Position numbers and translations under genes: made by a program. Below the pieces are notes generated by a model, which did no database searches, was not told the DNA's origin, and was given only the letters and a program-made list of their open reading frames with translations. From positions 10,044,001-10,108,000 of the forward strand of contig OZ234498.1 in assembly GCA_965153455.1 (NCBI GenBank): DNA of 64,000 nucleotides, given 5' to 3'. Position 1 is the stretch's first letter. Every line of letters starts with the position of its first letter. This document shows positions 8,836-20,894 of the stretch, one piece after another. The stretch is from Sphagnum compactum. Taxonomy: Eukaryota > Bryophyta > Sphagnopsida > Sphagnales.

Positions 8836-10080
8836 CTGACATCAAACAAAGACAAAATGGTGTGCGGAAAAAGCATGTCAACATTTCTTGCATATGTATT
8901 GTTCTTGTCAAGCTGAACATCTCAAGATACACATTCACATGCATAGAACTTCGTGAGATCAATGCTGCAAGATTGATTGATTACAGAGAGATTGATCAAT
9001 TGCTGAGAGAGATTTTGGCAATGAAAATGGCAAGATGGACATGAATGTTGTTTGTGACACAACAGTGAGCTATGAGTCAAGCAGCTTCCGACTGCTGCAG
9101 GCAGGGTCAGGGTATGATCAGCTTGGAAGCTCAAGGGTTTGCAAAGATGCAAGAATATTCATGAAGGTAGCAAGTAAGAAATTTCTTTGTTTGAAATTCA
9201 ATTCTATCATTTGTGTCCGCTTTGTGCATATTGAAATAATGCAAATCAAGCAATTTGAGCCACTCTCTTATGGGGCCTGGCCCAAGTGATTATTAATTGC
9301 ATACACTACTTTTAAAGGCTCATTCTAGTAATGGCCAAGTTATCATTCCACCTGCAAAGTTTGTGCGCTGCATGATAAGTATAAAAAGCATCCTGAAACT
9401 TATCTCTACTTCTAAGATGCAGAAACTGGCAGCAGATGTGGTCAATACTGGTCAGCAGTGAGAAAGGAGGTGCTCTTGTTCCTAGTCATCTCCATGACAG
9501 ATCTGTGGCACAACACTTACTAAATTGTTGCAGTAAACCAAAGCCCTCTAGTATTGCTGAAACATGCCTCATTTTGATAAACTTGTGTTCACATGATGTC
9601 ATATGCAGATGAGCCCATTGTGCTGTGGTTGGACTTCACTAAGAAACTATCGTACGCATCATTTCAGATTTCTACTGCTTTGAAGTCCAGGTTCAGCATT
9701 GACAATTGATGGGACAGAGTTAATAGTCAGGAGAACTGGAGAATACATGCATGGCATCCAAATCTCAATGTTCTAAAAGCCTACTTTGGAAGCATTCTCT
9801 ATATGCCAAAATGAGGATTTGGCAGATGTTGGAACAACTGTTGCTGTATTTGTTCTTCCTGAGCATCAAGGAGGATAACTTCCTTCCAACACGTTTTGGC
9901 TTGTCGCTTCGTGAAACAATCACTAGCAAGACTAATAGCCTTTATGTACACACAGGGAACTAGGATGACAGGAAGACAAACAACTAACTCTAGTGTGTTC
10001 AACTGGATGTGTACCTATTCAATTGAAGTGAAGATTTGCCTACTAAAATAGGAAGACCAGGATTTCTTACTGATTTTTTA
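8836..10080. other. Intergenic, no gene recognised
   Basis: Only short unrelated frames on both strands. No repeat boundary or RNA gene was recognised. The part just below 10081 should contain the 3' untranslated region and poly(A) signals of the acyl-activating enzyme gene. Confidence 0.4.
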
Positions 10081-13000
10081 TCACAACTTTGAAGTTATGG
10101 AGGGATTCATCTTTTTAGTAAATTGGGATCTCAGAACCCGCCTCATTACTTTATTGGATGCTGTTCGTGGAAATTCTGGAACCACTGCCACAGCACTTAC
10201 CTGCACAACATTGAACAACTTTAGTAGGTCTTGCTCCCATGAAAACAACAGAAATACGAGAGAAAGAGACATGTACACTACATTTTCTGACATTTCCTTT
10301 GAGTGAAGTTTTGTACTCCCCAGTAAAAATCTGTTGCTGCTGTTTACTAAGGTGCCCCTAAGATACCAGCATGCACCTAGGACCACCAACAGGATAAACT
10401 TGTCTTTAACTTGTCACAAGTAACAATGAAAATCAGACATGCACAAGTGTGTTTACAGCATGGCACTGAGTAGATAAGCACCTTGAATAAAGGATTCAAT
10501 TTGGATGAAACAGCCAAAGAGAAGATCTTCTGAAGTTCATCCAGGCCAATCTGATTGCCCTTTTTGAGCACTGCCACAATCACCAGTTGGTCTGGGCCCC
10601 CATTGGGTCCCTGCACACCTATAGCTGCTGTTTCAAGAACTGCTTCATGAGCTTTGTTGCAAACACGCTCTATCTCCACTGCACTTGTCTGACAGCACAA
10701 AAGATCTTTTGCAAGTCAATCGGATGTGCCGTGAGAAAAATTAATGAGATGATTGATGCCAGATTCAAAGCCCAGATAGCCACAAGACCAGAGAAACTTC
10801 ACGACATAGGCAGAAACCTCAAAGATCTCCAAGTCATGGCACAAACTGGAATGCAGATTATCAGGGTGAATGAAAGAAGACCAAGTGAAACAAGAAGTTC
10901 CCAATGTCTGAAGAGATCAAACCTTGATTCCACCAAGATTCATGGTGTCATCAGCCCGGCCATGTGCTTTGTAGAAGCCTCCAGCAAGTCGTTCAAACAT
11001 ATCTCCATGTCGCCTTAGTTGCTGCACCTCAGCAATTTCTTGGATCTGTTATTCTCAGAATTTGTCTACCTTTCTGATCTGGTTGATCTAAGCCCTTGAA
11101 CATGCCTATGCAGGTTGCAGAATTCCTGCTTTTCCCTTTTTCCTCATCCCTCAATTGTCAAACCTGAAACCTCCATACAATGGCACTGAAGGCAACAAAG
11201 GTGAGGGATGGAATGAGAACCTACCTGTCCTCTGAAGAAAGGCATGCCCTTGAAGTAAACAGAATCATGATCAGCATTCAGCAAGGTGCTTGATGCTCCA
11301 AGCATGATTGGAACCAAAGCTACTTCTCCTATGCATGGTTCATTATCAGGCTGCAAAATTCAAACATGGACTCAGAGATAACACAGAAAAATCTCCCAAG
11401 AAATTTGTCATGTGCAAGGAATAAGAAGTTCACAAAACAGACCCCAAGAGATGAATAGAGAGATTATTGATCCACACAATGACAGTAAACATCCCTTACC
11501 TCAGGATGTTTCAGAAGAAACATACTATGAGCTGTAAAGACTGTTTTCAGGCAGCACACAACACCCTAACCTCATAGTTGACAAGTTCAAAGTGCTGGAT
11601 CTTGAAAACTCACAAAAGGGTTGCCTGATTCGTCCAGGATAACCAATTCATTAGCCATAACTGGAGTACTGAAGCAGGAAAAAGATTGAGGTTGGACCAA
11701 GCTTCCTCCAACATATGAGCCACCCACCTCTGTGCCTCCACAAGCTTCTAACACAGGTTTGTACCCTGCCCTACCACTTAACCACAAGTAATCATCTGGA
11801 CTTGATGCTTCCCCTGTTGAGCAGAAACAGCTGCAACCACATTGTAGGTCCTTGATTACAATCCAGTTATCCTGCCTAATTAACCCAAGATCTTCTCCAC
11901 ATGCACAGAGCCAAAGAAAAGCGTATTCCCCAAGAGTACATATGCATCAACTTCAACACTTAGTGGACACAATGCTTGCATGCAGATAAGAGACTGAAAG
12001 GCAGAGAGAGCACTAAATTAAGTGAATGATGTGTCATAGTCACTTGATTCTTCTTGACCACTCAGAAATTCTGAATGAAACCTCATTGATACATGTACAT
12101 GATCTGTCAATCACCCAAACAATTCAAATCCAAGAACAGGCACAGCTTTTCCAGAGCTTTTCTGGCAGACTAATGATCAAAATAGAGTCACTGTTTCAAT
12201 GTCAACCATGGTGATTTGAGAAGTATCCAGAAAACTGTAAAGCAGGGCTTGACAGTAATGAGCTTCTGCCTAACAGCTTCCTTCTTTTACATAGATGATC
12301 ACACACTGAAAAAAATGGAATGTGGTACAATGATAGGGAAGTTGACAAACCGAATGGAAGACCAGTCAAGGGAGGCCATACACCCTGTGCTTTTCCAGGT
12401 CTTCACAAGGCTTGGCACTACACCCAATTGTGTTACTCTTGCATCCTAAATTCCAACCACACCAAGTTTCAGTATCTGAGCAGAAGATTCTTATATAAGT
12501 ATGAGAATGAAGTGCAATACTGTTAGGATCCCAAATGAATTCCAGTAAGTAGCACACACCTGCACAAATTTTCCAAAGCTATGCCCATGTGGAGCACCAT
12601 TGTAGAGAGCTATCGTGGCCCCATTGAGAAAGGAGCCAAAAATAAGGTAAGGACCCATCATCCATCCCAGATTAGTTGGCCATGCAAACACATCACCATA
12701 TCTTATATCCTGGTGGGCCCAAGCATCTGTGGAGCATCGCAATGGGGTCACATGTGTCCAGGGTATTGCCTTTGGTTCCCCTGAGAAAGCCAAATCCACA
12801 ATGCACCATTCATTTTAACTGTGAGAAAGAAAAGAGATAGAAGACAGTGAGAAGACCCAGAATACAGCCCACAGACATGCTGGGAAAGGTCTCACTCTTT
12901 CAACTTGGTGCAAACTCTGCATGGCATCTACATTCAAAAGCTGGCAGCCAGAGAGCTCTGGTAACTGCCCACACAAACACACTTTTTTTTCTCTTGCTTC

Positions 13001-15441
13001 AATTTGGCGATGATACACACACACACAACACAGTAGATATGAGAATATCTTATCTGTCTTCACTTTATCCATTTCAGAAACATATGCAGAATTGCAGCCT
13101 TGGTAATCTGTGTTGTATCACTCACCAGTTGTGCCAGATGAGAAAAGGATGTTAGCATGAGCTTCAATGGGTTGCACCACTGCCTTGTACTCATTTGGCC
13201 TGCCACAAATCATTCGGCAGCTATCTGAGATGGATATCTAATGCTGAAACCCCAAAGACAACAGGTGCAAAGAAATTTGAATTATGTCTAACCTGCTTAG
13301 ATGATTTGAGCAAGACAAAAAATCATCCCATGAAAGGTCCCCCTCCCGCAGTTGCAAACCCATTGACTTCCCATCTGCTGGAATCACAATTGCCAGCGGA
13401 CCTTGGGCCTCCACCACTCGGCTGTCAAATGACCAGCACATACCTAGTATAAGCACAAGTTCACCACATAATAGAAGGTGCACACAAAAGCAACACAGCT
13501 TCAAGAAGAGAAATTCACTCTGCACAGCCAGATGATAGTAGCTACTGCTTGAATGACAGTAAGAGGCCAAACCTGTACAGTGGAAGCTTCTTGGCTCCTC
13601 TCAAAATGTGGTCCTATGTCAATTAACGAATGGTTTGTAAGTCAAAAATGGACTCTTTCTGTTTCACCTCCAACTTCCTAAAGAGCCACAGAGCTGTATT
13701 TGAGGTGCCTTCGGAGGAAGAGTTATTTTCAAGACTATGGCAAGTTCCATTCAAACACAGTGATGCCTCCTGAAGCCAACAGATGTGGAATTGACCTGTG
13801 TAAAAATAGCCTTTGCTTTGGAGATTTGAATGCGAACTCTGATCTCGTTGGGAACAAAACTATCTGCGATTGATACAACCACAAAACCTGCCAGAATGAT
13901 GGCCAGGTATGCAGTGACTGCATACACATTCATCGGCATATCAATTGCAATCGCATCCCCTTGCTGCAATCCTAGACATTCAAGTGCATTTGCAACCTGG
14001 CTGCAACATGACAGCATCCCAATTCCACAACCAGTCATACAAAGAACCAGGAATATGGAGATAGCCAACATAACGGCCATTTCCAGCCTTTTCAAACTAT
14101 CATGAACAGCGTGTGCAAGATACTTGGAGATTCAATCACTTCACCCACCTGACAAAAGCACGAAGATGGGCTAAAGTGAGGGTTTTCGGAGGCAACTCGT
14201 CCTCGCCTTCATCACGCCAGATGATCGCAGTGCTTGAGTCTGTCTTCTTGCCTTTCGAAGCCAGACAGCTCTCTGCTATGTTCAAGGCTGCCCCTGGAAG
14301 CCATTGCCCTCCAGGAATAGCTTCATTGCTTCTGTCGAGAATGCAGCGGGGTTGCTGGTGGAAAACTATGCTTTCCTCCTCAAAGACCAATTGAAAGTAT
14401 CTCTGAGAGAAACAAACTGGAATTCAGGTAAGATTAAAAAGGACAACTGAAATGCAAAGCAACATAGAACTCCCTGTCAACTACTTTGCTGCTGCCAATC
14501 TGTTTGATCAGAATTCAGTACCACCACAGCTGTGCTTCTGATTTGGCTGATCAACAAACCTCCGGATGTTGGACTGACCACCGCTGGAAGGCAGAATAGC
14601 TATCAATTGGATTTGCGTACTGTGATCCAAGCAGCTCCACACCCTTGGACTCAAGAAGTTGTCCCAGATTCGTCAACCTCGCACTTCCCCTGCATTTGTT
14701 TTTTCCAAATAGCCACAAGAAAAGATGACATGATGAAACCCTATCACAATCCTCACTCTGCAACCCACATCTCATGGAGCAAAACCCTGAAATCTCAAAT
14801 GATTATATAAAAATGAGATTGCTTCTATGCATGCAGGATTTGAAACTGAAAATTCAAGGAGCCCCAGCTTCCATGTAAAAGCTGGCTGGGAACAGAAACC
14901 CCTTGAAGGAAGATTGTGGCCGACTGCGCTGCTTTAGGGTATTTTGCATCAACCAAGCATACATACACAAACAATCAAGCAAAACTGAAATTCAAGAGGA
15001 GCTGAGAGTCGTTGCTCCCGTTTTGACAGGTTGATAGAAAAACAGAGGAGAAACAAAAAGTAGGGTTTACATGCAAACAGGAGAATCTCCTACAATTTGG
15101 TGCAAAGCGAGAGAGACAGAGAGAGAATCAAAACCCACAAAAAGAATTGCGAGAACTTACAGATTGGGGATCCAGGAAGGTGGAGGGCCATGCATCGCAA
15201 GGTCCCAGGTTCTGAAAGTGGAGTAGTACATGAGCTGATGGAGAGGGTAAGGATGCTCGGGCCGCAGGAGCTGCTGCGAGATTCGCTGCCATGTAGCAGC
15301 GGGTGTCGAGTGGCCGATCTCCGCAAGAACGCGCTGTAGTTCCTGGTGGAAGATATGAGCCGCATAAGACGATAGGCCTGTGCCCACAATGTCCACGCGT
15401 GTGAGGCTCTCCACGCTCTTGGACTCCTCCGTAGTTGCCAT
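10081..15441 (-). CDS. AAE17/18-like: Peroxisomal acyl-activating enzyme, AAE17/AAE18-like, 14 exons, complete
   Basis: Exons 5' to 3': 15441-15161, 14689-14560, 14402-14149, 14000-13796, 13613-13573, 13421-13293, 13199-13126, 12780-12560, 12445-12384, 11875-11614, 11350-11225, 11021-10923, 10688-10482, 10200-10081. They sum to 736 codons in one frame with GT-AG joins, close to the Arabidopsis proteins (about 720-730). The AMP-forming motif [16 protein letters not shown] is at about residues 363-378, [15 protein letters not shown] near 500-515, [15 protein letters not shown] at 614-628, and the adenylation Lys in PRTASNK near 714. The C-terminus is SKL, a PTS1 peroxisomal signal. The family adenylates and thioesterifies carboxylic acids to CoA; AAE18 is linked to 2,4-DB (auxin-analogue) activation. 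The start context is GAGATGG. The exon 10 start is uncertain: it carries about seven extra residues (DLQCGCS). Confidence 0.93.
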
Positions 15442-16005
15442 CTCCCTACGACGACCGCTACGACGCAGCTCCGCTTTCTTCTGCCTTCTCTTCTTCTATC
15501 CGGTGCTGAGAGGAGGAGGAGGATTTTAGAACTATTTCAGGCGTTTCTTGTGTTGTGGAGCAGTAGCAAAAGGGCCGGCCCCACATGCATTCACATGATG
15601 GCATGCTTATCTTCTAAAGATTCTTGGTTAGGATTCTTGGTTGGTGTCAGTCACAAATCATCGCGATTGTTTCACCCACAACCTCGCTTCACAAAATCGC
15701 CACAGAATTGTGCCTCGAAAAATGCATTGCGGAAGTCGTGAATCTCTCTCGCTATACCTTCCTCGGCATTCATCGAACAGGGATTGGGAAATCGAGCATG
15801 CCGACCAGAAGCTCGTCTTCACACAAAATATGCCATGCCAATTACCGATGATAGAAGCAACTTGCAGTTTTATGCACCACCCACCACCCAGAATCCAAAG
15901 TCTAAGAAACCGACAACAGAAAGGATTTAGCATGGAGCTGCTGCTCTTGCTCCAGGGAAAGAGGAAGTACTTTGTTGTTCCTTCGGACATCTTTCCATTA
16001 GGCTG
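15442..16005. promoter_or_regulatory. Upstream region of the acyl-activating enzyme gene
   Basis: Immediately above the ATG the minus strand is purine-rich (GAGG and AAG runs), as expected of a 5' leader. No TATA box could be placed with confidence. Open frames on the plus strand here are short and have no recognisable family. Confidence 0.4.
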
Positions 16006-16032
16006 CTGTGATCACAGATTTTGTGATCACAG
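16006..16032. repeat. Short hairpin with TGTGATCACA core
   Basis: Arms ctgtgatcaca (16006-16016) and tgtgatcacag (16022-16032) surround a 5-bp loop, within the longer context ccattaggctgctgtgatcacag. The same 22-bp context recurs at 16289. Confidence 0.75.
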
Positions 16033-16288
16033 TAGCTTTCCATTGTGTTTTTTCAACTAGTTGTGCTCGGAGTCATCTCGCAGCTCTAGAGGTCAAGAAT
16101 TGACCAATTGCAGGATCTGTGAGTCAAATTCTGACTTACCATACAGTGAGATCTGTCTTTTCTTCATGAGAACATGTCTTCCCAGAGTTCCTAACATGAT
16201 CCATTACATATTTTCAAAACAATTGCAGCTCTTCAATGGAAAGCGACTCTCCTTGCAGCAAGAAACAAGGCCTTCTAACACTGGCTTC

Positions 16289-16350
16289 CCATTAGGCTGC
16301 TGTGATCACAGCTCCAAATATTTGTAGCTGTGCTCACAGCAGCCTAATGG
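16289..16350. repeat. 25-bp inverted repeat, likely small foldback or MITE remnant
   Basis: Arms at 16289-16313 and 16326-16350 pair at 24 of 25 positions around a 12-bp loop. Outer ends are ccattaggctgctg and cagcagcctaatgg. The left arm is shared with the hairpin at 16006. The two may be ends or relics of one element family. Confidence 0.8.
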
Positions 16351-16684
16351 AAAGAGACCACTAACAGCTGCAAGGTCTTGTTGAGTGATGGGTGGACTTT
16401 GCAGCCATAGCTGTAACTTGCCAAGGGACCCAAATGTGTAAATTGGCTGAAACATTCATTCTATGTCACCAGGAATCAGCAGAATATTGCTGGCTCCCAC
16501 ATACACTAAACATTGGGTTTCCTTTCAAGGATGCCCCTCCAGTCCAGCCGCAATGGAATGATGCCCTGGAATCAGCAACAAGCTCTGCAGAAACATGAGT
16601 TTATTACAATGTTTTGAGAAATGCATAGCTTATAAACAGGCTAGCTTCTCAACCCCTTAAGATAACTGGCCATCACAGACACAC

Positions 16685-16715
16685 TTCACAACTAAACCTG
16701 CTGCTTAGTTGTGAA
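16685..16715. repeat. 11-bp hairpin
   Basis: ttcacaactaa (16685-16695) and ttagttgtgaa (16705-16715) form a perfect stem with a 9-bp loop; acac/gtgt bases outside can extend it imperfectly. Confidence 0.7.
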
Positions 16716-16741
16716 CTGTGTGTCATCACTCAACATTCTTT

Positions 16742-17062
16742 CTCACATAACTTTCTCTGAAACAAAGTGTATAATCAATCCATCACCCTTTGTAACCAAT
16801 ACTGATCTGCAGCAAAGTGTATAACCCAGGATTCCTCTTTGTAATCAATCCTGATCTGCCATGTTTAGCCCCCTTCAGAAACCCATTGCTTTCTAAGAAA
16901 TCACCAAAGTGAGCACATGTTTTGGCTCTTGACTTGTAACTTCCAAAGGGCACCAAGCATTTGACTCTTTTGCATCAGCACATCACCTAAGTGGGCACAT
17001 GTGATCTATCTAACCTTGAATCAATCAACAAGCATTGGCTTTTGCATCAGCATTGATCATGA
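16742..17062. repeat. Two short tandem duplications
   Basis: A ~52-bp unit (caaagtgtata ... ctttgtaa.caat.ctgatctgc) occurs twice between about 16763 and 16860. An ~80-bp unit (atcacc.aagtg.gcacatgt ... ttttgcatcagca) occurs twice between about 16901 and 17057. Copies are diverged. No coding content. Confidence 0.6.
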
Positions 17063-18375
17063 AGATGGTTGGGTTAAATTGGTTAAGAGTTGGTTGGCTT
17101 TATGAGGAGCAATGTTTATTTTTCAATGTAATTTTTTTTTTAAAATTCATGAACTCAACTTAAATTGGTTAAGAGTTTGGTGGGCTTTAAAATTTCATGG
17201 ACTAAATGCCAAATCCTTTGATAAATCACCTATAAATGGCACATTCTTTAATCATCTTTTTGCCTAAAACTATTTGAGCAAGTTATTAAATTACTGACCA
17301 CATTGCAAAACATATTGTTTTAATTTTTTTTTTGGTTTTTGCAAACCCAAAAAAAAAAGTTTCATTTACTAAGAAAATTGTTTCTCAAAATTGCAAGACA
17401 CCTAACAACAAAGCATTGAAGGGTTGCCCCTCAAGTGCATGGTTGGGTGAACCAAAGGGTGACCGAAAAAAGCATTTATTAAAGTCTATTTTATACTAGA
17501 TTTTACATTGTGTCATAGCATGACATAATGCATAGGGATACCATAATTACGAACTTTAAGTTTTTTTATCCTTTGAAAATTTATTGCATCTTGAGGTCAT
17601 TGAATAAGGTACATGTGCAAAATGTTAACATGAATCACATTATTTTCAATATGCAATCAATTTTTGAAAAAAATTAATGGTTTTATTTTAAAGAAAAGTT
17701 CATAATTTTATATTTTCATTTAATATAATGCAAAATAATTCATGCAAAATATATTTTTATTATCAAAATGTCTACATAAAACCAAGTCCCTAATATGTTT
17801 TAGATGAAAACATCAACCCTAATCAAAGTCCAAAGATTTTTTTTTGGTCATCATTACACCTCTTAAGTTTGACTTTAAAAATTCATGTCTTTTTTAATTT
17901 TATTTTCTAAACATCATAAAAATGTATATATCCAAGTCTATACCCTAAAAATAGATATACAGATACAAATCACACACACATTGAAAAATGCTTAAATTGA
18001 AAAAATTGGTTACATTGAAAAATTCTTAAATCAATTTTCCTTTTTTGCATATAAAATTGCTTTGAGGAGAATGGAAGTTGATGTACAAGAACTTTTCTTA
18101 TACTCTAAAAACAAATTATGAAAAAAACGTACATAATGAGGACTATTCAAACCAAATTTGTAGCATACATATTTTTTACATACAAACTCCTTATAATAAA
18201 AATAATAATAAAAGAGGCTATATAAAAAACTTATCAACAACATTAAACATTCCAAAAGTTTTATTTTGTTGAGAAATCGATATTTGATCAGCAAAGTCAA
18301 GTTTGTGTTTCACAATACATTGCACAAACATCACTAAAAATAACTATCAAGAAAACAATAACCAAGTCCTCGCCA
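17063..18375. other. AT-rich intergenic, no gene recognised
   Basis: Low-complexity AT-rich DNA. Short open frames such as those at 18031-18300 are homopolymer-like and show no family. Confidence 0.4.
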
Positions 18376-18617
18376 CGCAAACTATAACTTATGATTGAGT
18401 TATAGTTTGCATTCATAATCTAGATGTTTTGCTCCAAGTACCATTCTATCTTCTTTCACTATAGTAGTAGACAATGTGAAGAACCAGTGTTTGCAGCGCA
18501 AACTATAACTTATGATTGAGTTATAGTTTGCATTCATAATCTAGATGTTTTGCTCCAAGTACCATTCTATCTTCTTTCACTAGAGTAGTAGACAATGTGA
18601 AGAACTAGTGTTTGCAG
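18376..18617. repeat. 121-bp direct tandem duplication carrying a hairpin
   Basis: Two almost identical copies, 18376-18496 and 18497-18617. Each begins with a perfect 13-bp stem: gcaaactataact (18377-18389 and 18498-18510) pairs with agttatagtttgc (18398-18410 and 18519-18531) across an 8-bp loop. The near identity in otherwise decayed DNA suggests a recent duplication. Confidence 0.92.
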
Positions 18618-20894
18618 CTCCGTACCAGAGACACTTGCACCTATTTTGGATGAGCAAGAGAAAAACCAATGACCACGCATCAGCACACACATTTCTGAGC
18701 TGAACATTCATTCCAGTCCCTGATCACATTGGATCAATCTTGTGAGGCACAACCCAAGTTGTAACAAGAATTTGGAACCAGCAATTTGAACACTCGTTCA
18801 AAAGGTAAGCTGATCTGTAGACTCATTTGGATCTATGGTGTCTCCACTTATAGAACCCACATGTCAAAAGCTTTGAAACTTAATTCCCGTAGTACAAGGG
18901 TGGGGGTGGAGCTTCCACGCATGTCTGCTGAATAATTTATTAATTTTGAAGATTCCACCAAAAAAAAAATTGTTCTTAGACCAAAAGTAATTTTTTGAAA
19001 ATTTCAACAATTTTGTACAAATAATAAAAAAATTGTGTCAAAGCTGCCAAGGTACTATGATAGTAGGTACTAATGATATTTTTGCCTTGATTCACCATGC
19101 AGCAGAAGAATTATTAATCATTTTGGTGCAAGTAATTTGTTTACTGGTTACAATTTGCTTTGCATTAAAAAATTTCAAACTAGTGAGATCATGACTCATG
19201 ACCAAGAGTGTTTCTCCCACTTAGATAAATTAATTAACCAACCACTAACTTTACCAATATTTTGTATTTTATTTTTTAAGGTTTGAGCCACACTTAGAGA
19301 TAAAAGTTTTTTTTTTTTTTTTTCCTTAGTCTGCCTTTTTTGTATAGATACCAAGATTCAAAGATTACTTACTTTCTATTATCACTCCTAATCTTATCAC
19401 TTTGATATTTGGGGGTGGCACTGATTGAATGCCAACTTCATGTTATCTTTTATCAATAAAACCCATTATCTTCCAATTGATAATGAAATAGTGTATTTTT
19501 AAATTAATAAAATCAACTTAATATATATTTTATTTACTATGTTGGGGTAGATTATAAGGTGTCAACCATGACAATGACTTCTAATAATTCAATGTTCATA
19601 ATGCGAATTTGGAGGGAGGAAATTGTGTTCAATTAAACAACTTGAAATAGCATTTGAAAGCTCTTGACAAGGGCTGTAAGATAGTGGTGTTGCACATTGC
19701 AAAAAAAAAGCATTTTGTATGAATTATGAGCTCCCAAAATTGACAAGTTTTATGTCAAGTATGGGAATAACAATTTATTTTCTTTCATTGTAGTCCCAAT
19801 GGGAACCTTTTAGGGTATACCATAAGGAAAGTAGCGCCACTTGTAGGAGTTCAAGGCACGGTTGAATTCATGTGAGCCTATGATGAATCCATAACCTAAT
19901 TTGTCTCTAACTCCACTATCGACCTATTTTTCTAATATATTTCTTCCTTGCAACTCACAACCCTTTGGACGAAGATCATAAACCTATATCCAGATCTTTA
20001 ATTGAAATCAAATAATATAGTGCAAAAAGTTGTCACACTCCATTTTCATTTCTTTATAAATTCCATATTATACATGTATTATCTCTGGAAATTAATTCTA
20101 TTGTTAATACATCTTATCTTGTCATTACTTGCATTCCTTTGCTTTCTAGACTTGAAAGAGTGACCTTGCTAATGTGGACATACTATATTTCATGTATGAT
20201 TTTGAACTTAATTGGAAAATTGTCTTGTAGGATAGATTACCTCCCACAAATAACAATGTTGGGACATTGGGCATTGTCCTGACATTTTCTACAGCCACTC
20301 CCTCTACCAGTTGATCAGTCACTTCTTAAGTACTTAAGACTCACCATCGCACCCAAGGAAAACATTGCCAAGGAAGTTTAATATAGAACAGATGCTAGAT
20401 TGCATAACCTTGACATGACACATGACAAAGACTGACAGGACCACCAAACTCTGCATACATCCTCATTAATGACTTTAATCCTATCCTTGAACAGTGGCAC
20501 ACCCAACCACAACAACCTTGGCTTATCGGCTTAAATCATGAAGGAGAAGGAGATTATTCCACAAACATTACTTTGATGATCTCCATGAGGATGTCTCCTT
20601 TGTATCACCCACAGGTGTCCTTCATGTTGGAATCCAAAACCAAGAGTTATCTGCAGCCACAGTCTGGCAACTGCCTACTGGAAGCCCCAGGCATTAGGGC
20701 TCAAGGAGAACTACCATTTGTCTGCCCTACAACAAAGACGAATTGCCACAGGGTCCCTAAAAAAGATTGCAACTGTACCATGCCTGGAAAATAATGAGTT
20801 CATTATCATAGATATGCAGGAGGGCTGCAGATGATCATACTTTCCCGAAGTGCACATTGTCCAAGAAGTAACTGGTTGGAGCCCCTCGGACACA
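18618..20894. other. Intergenic, no gene recognised
   Basis: AT-rich DNA with poly(T) near 19308-19323. From about 20540 base composition becomes more even, and this part probably holds the 3' untranslated region of the VPS55 gene. The plus-strand frame at 20573-20794 has no recognisable family and overlaps that region. Confidence 0.4.

Noticed and set aside
12200-12245. Possible extra exon of the acyl-activating enzyme (acceptor TTTACAG, reading FLDTSQITM)
   Set aside because: It resembles the expected LDWSxIK only weakly and leaves the wrong phase for the next exon. The segment at 11875 gives NWIVIK in phase.
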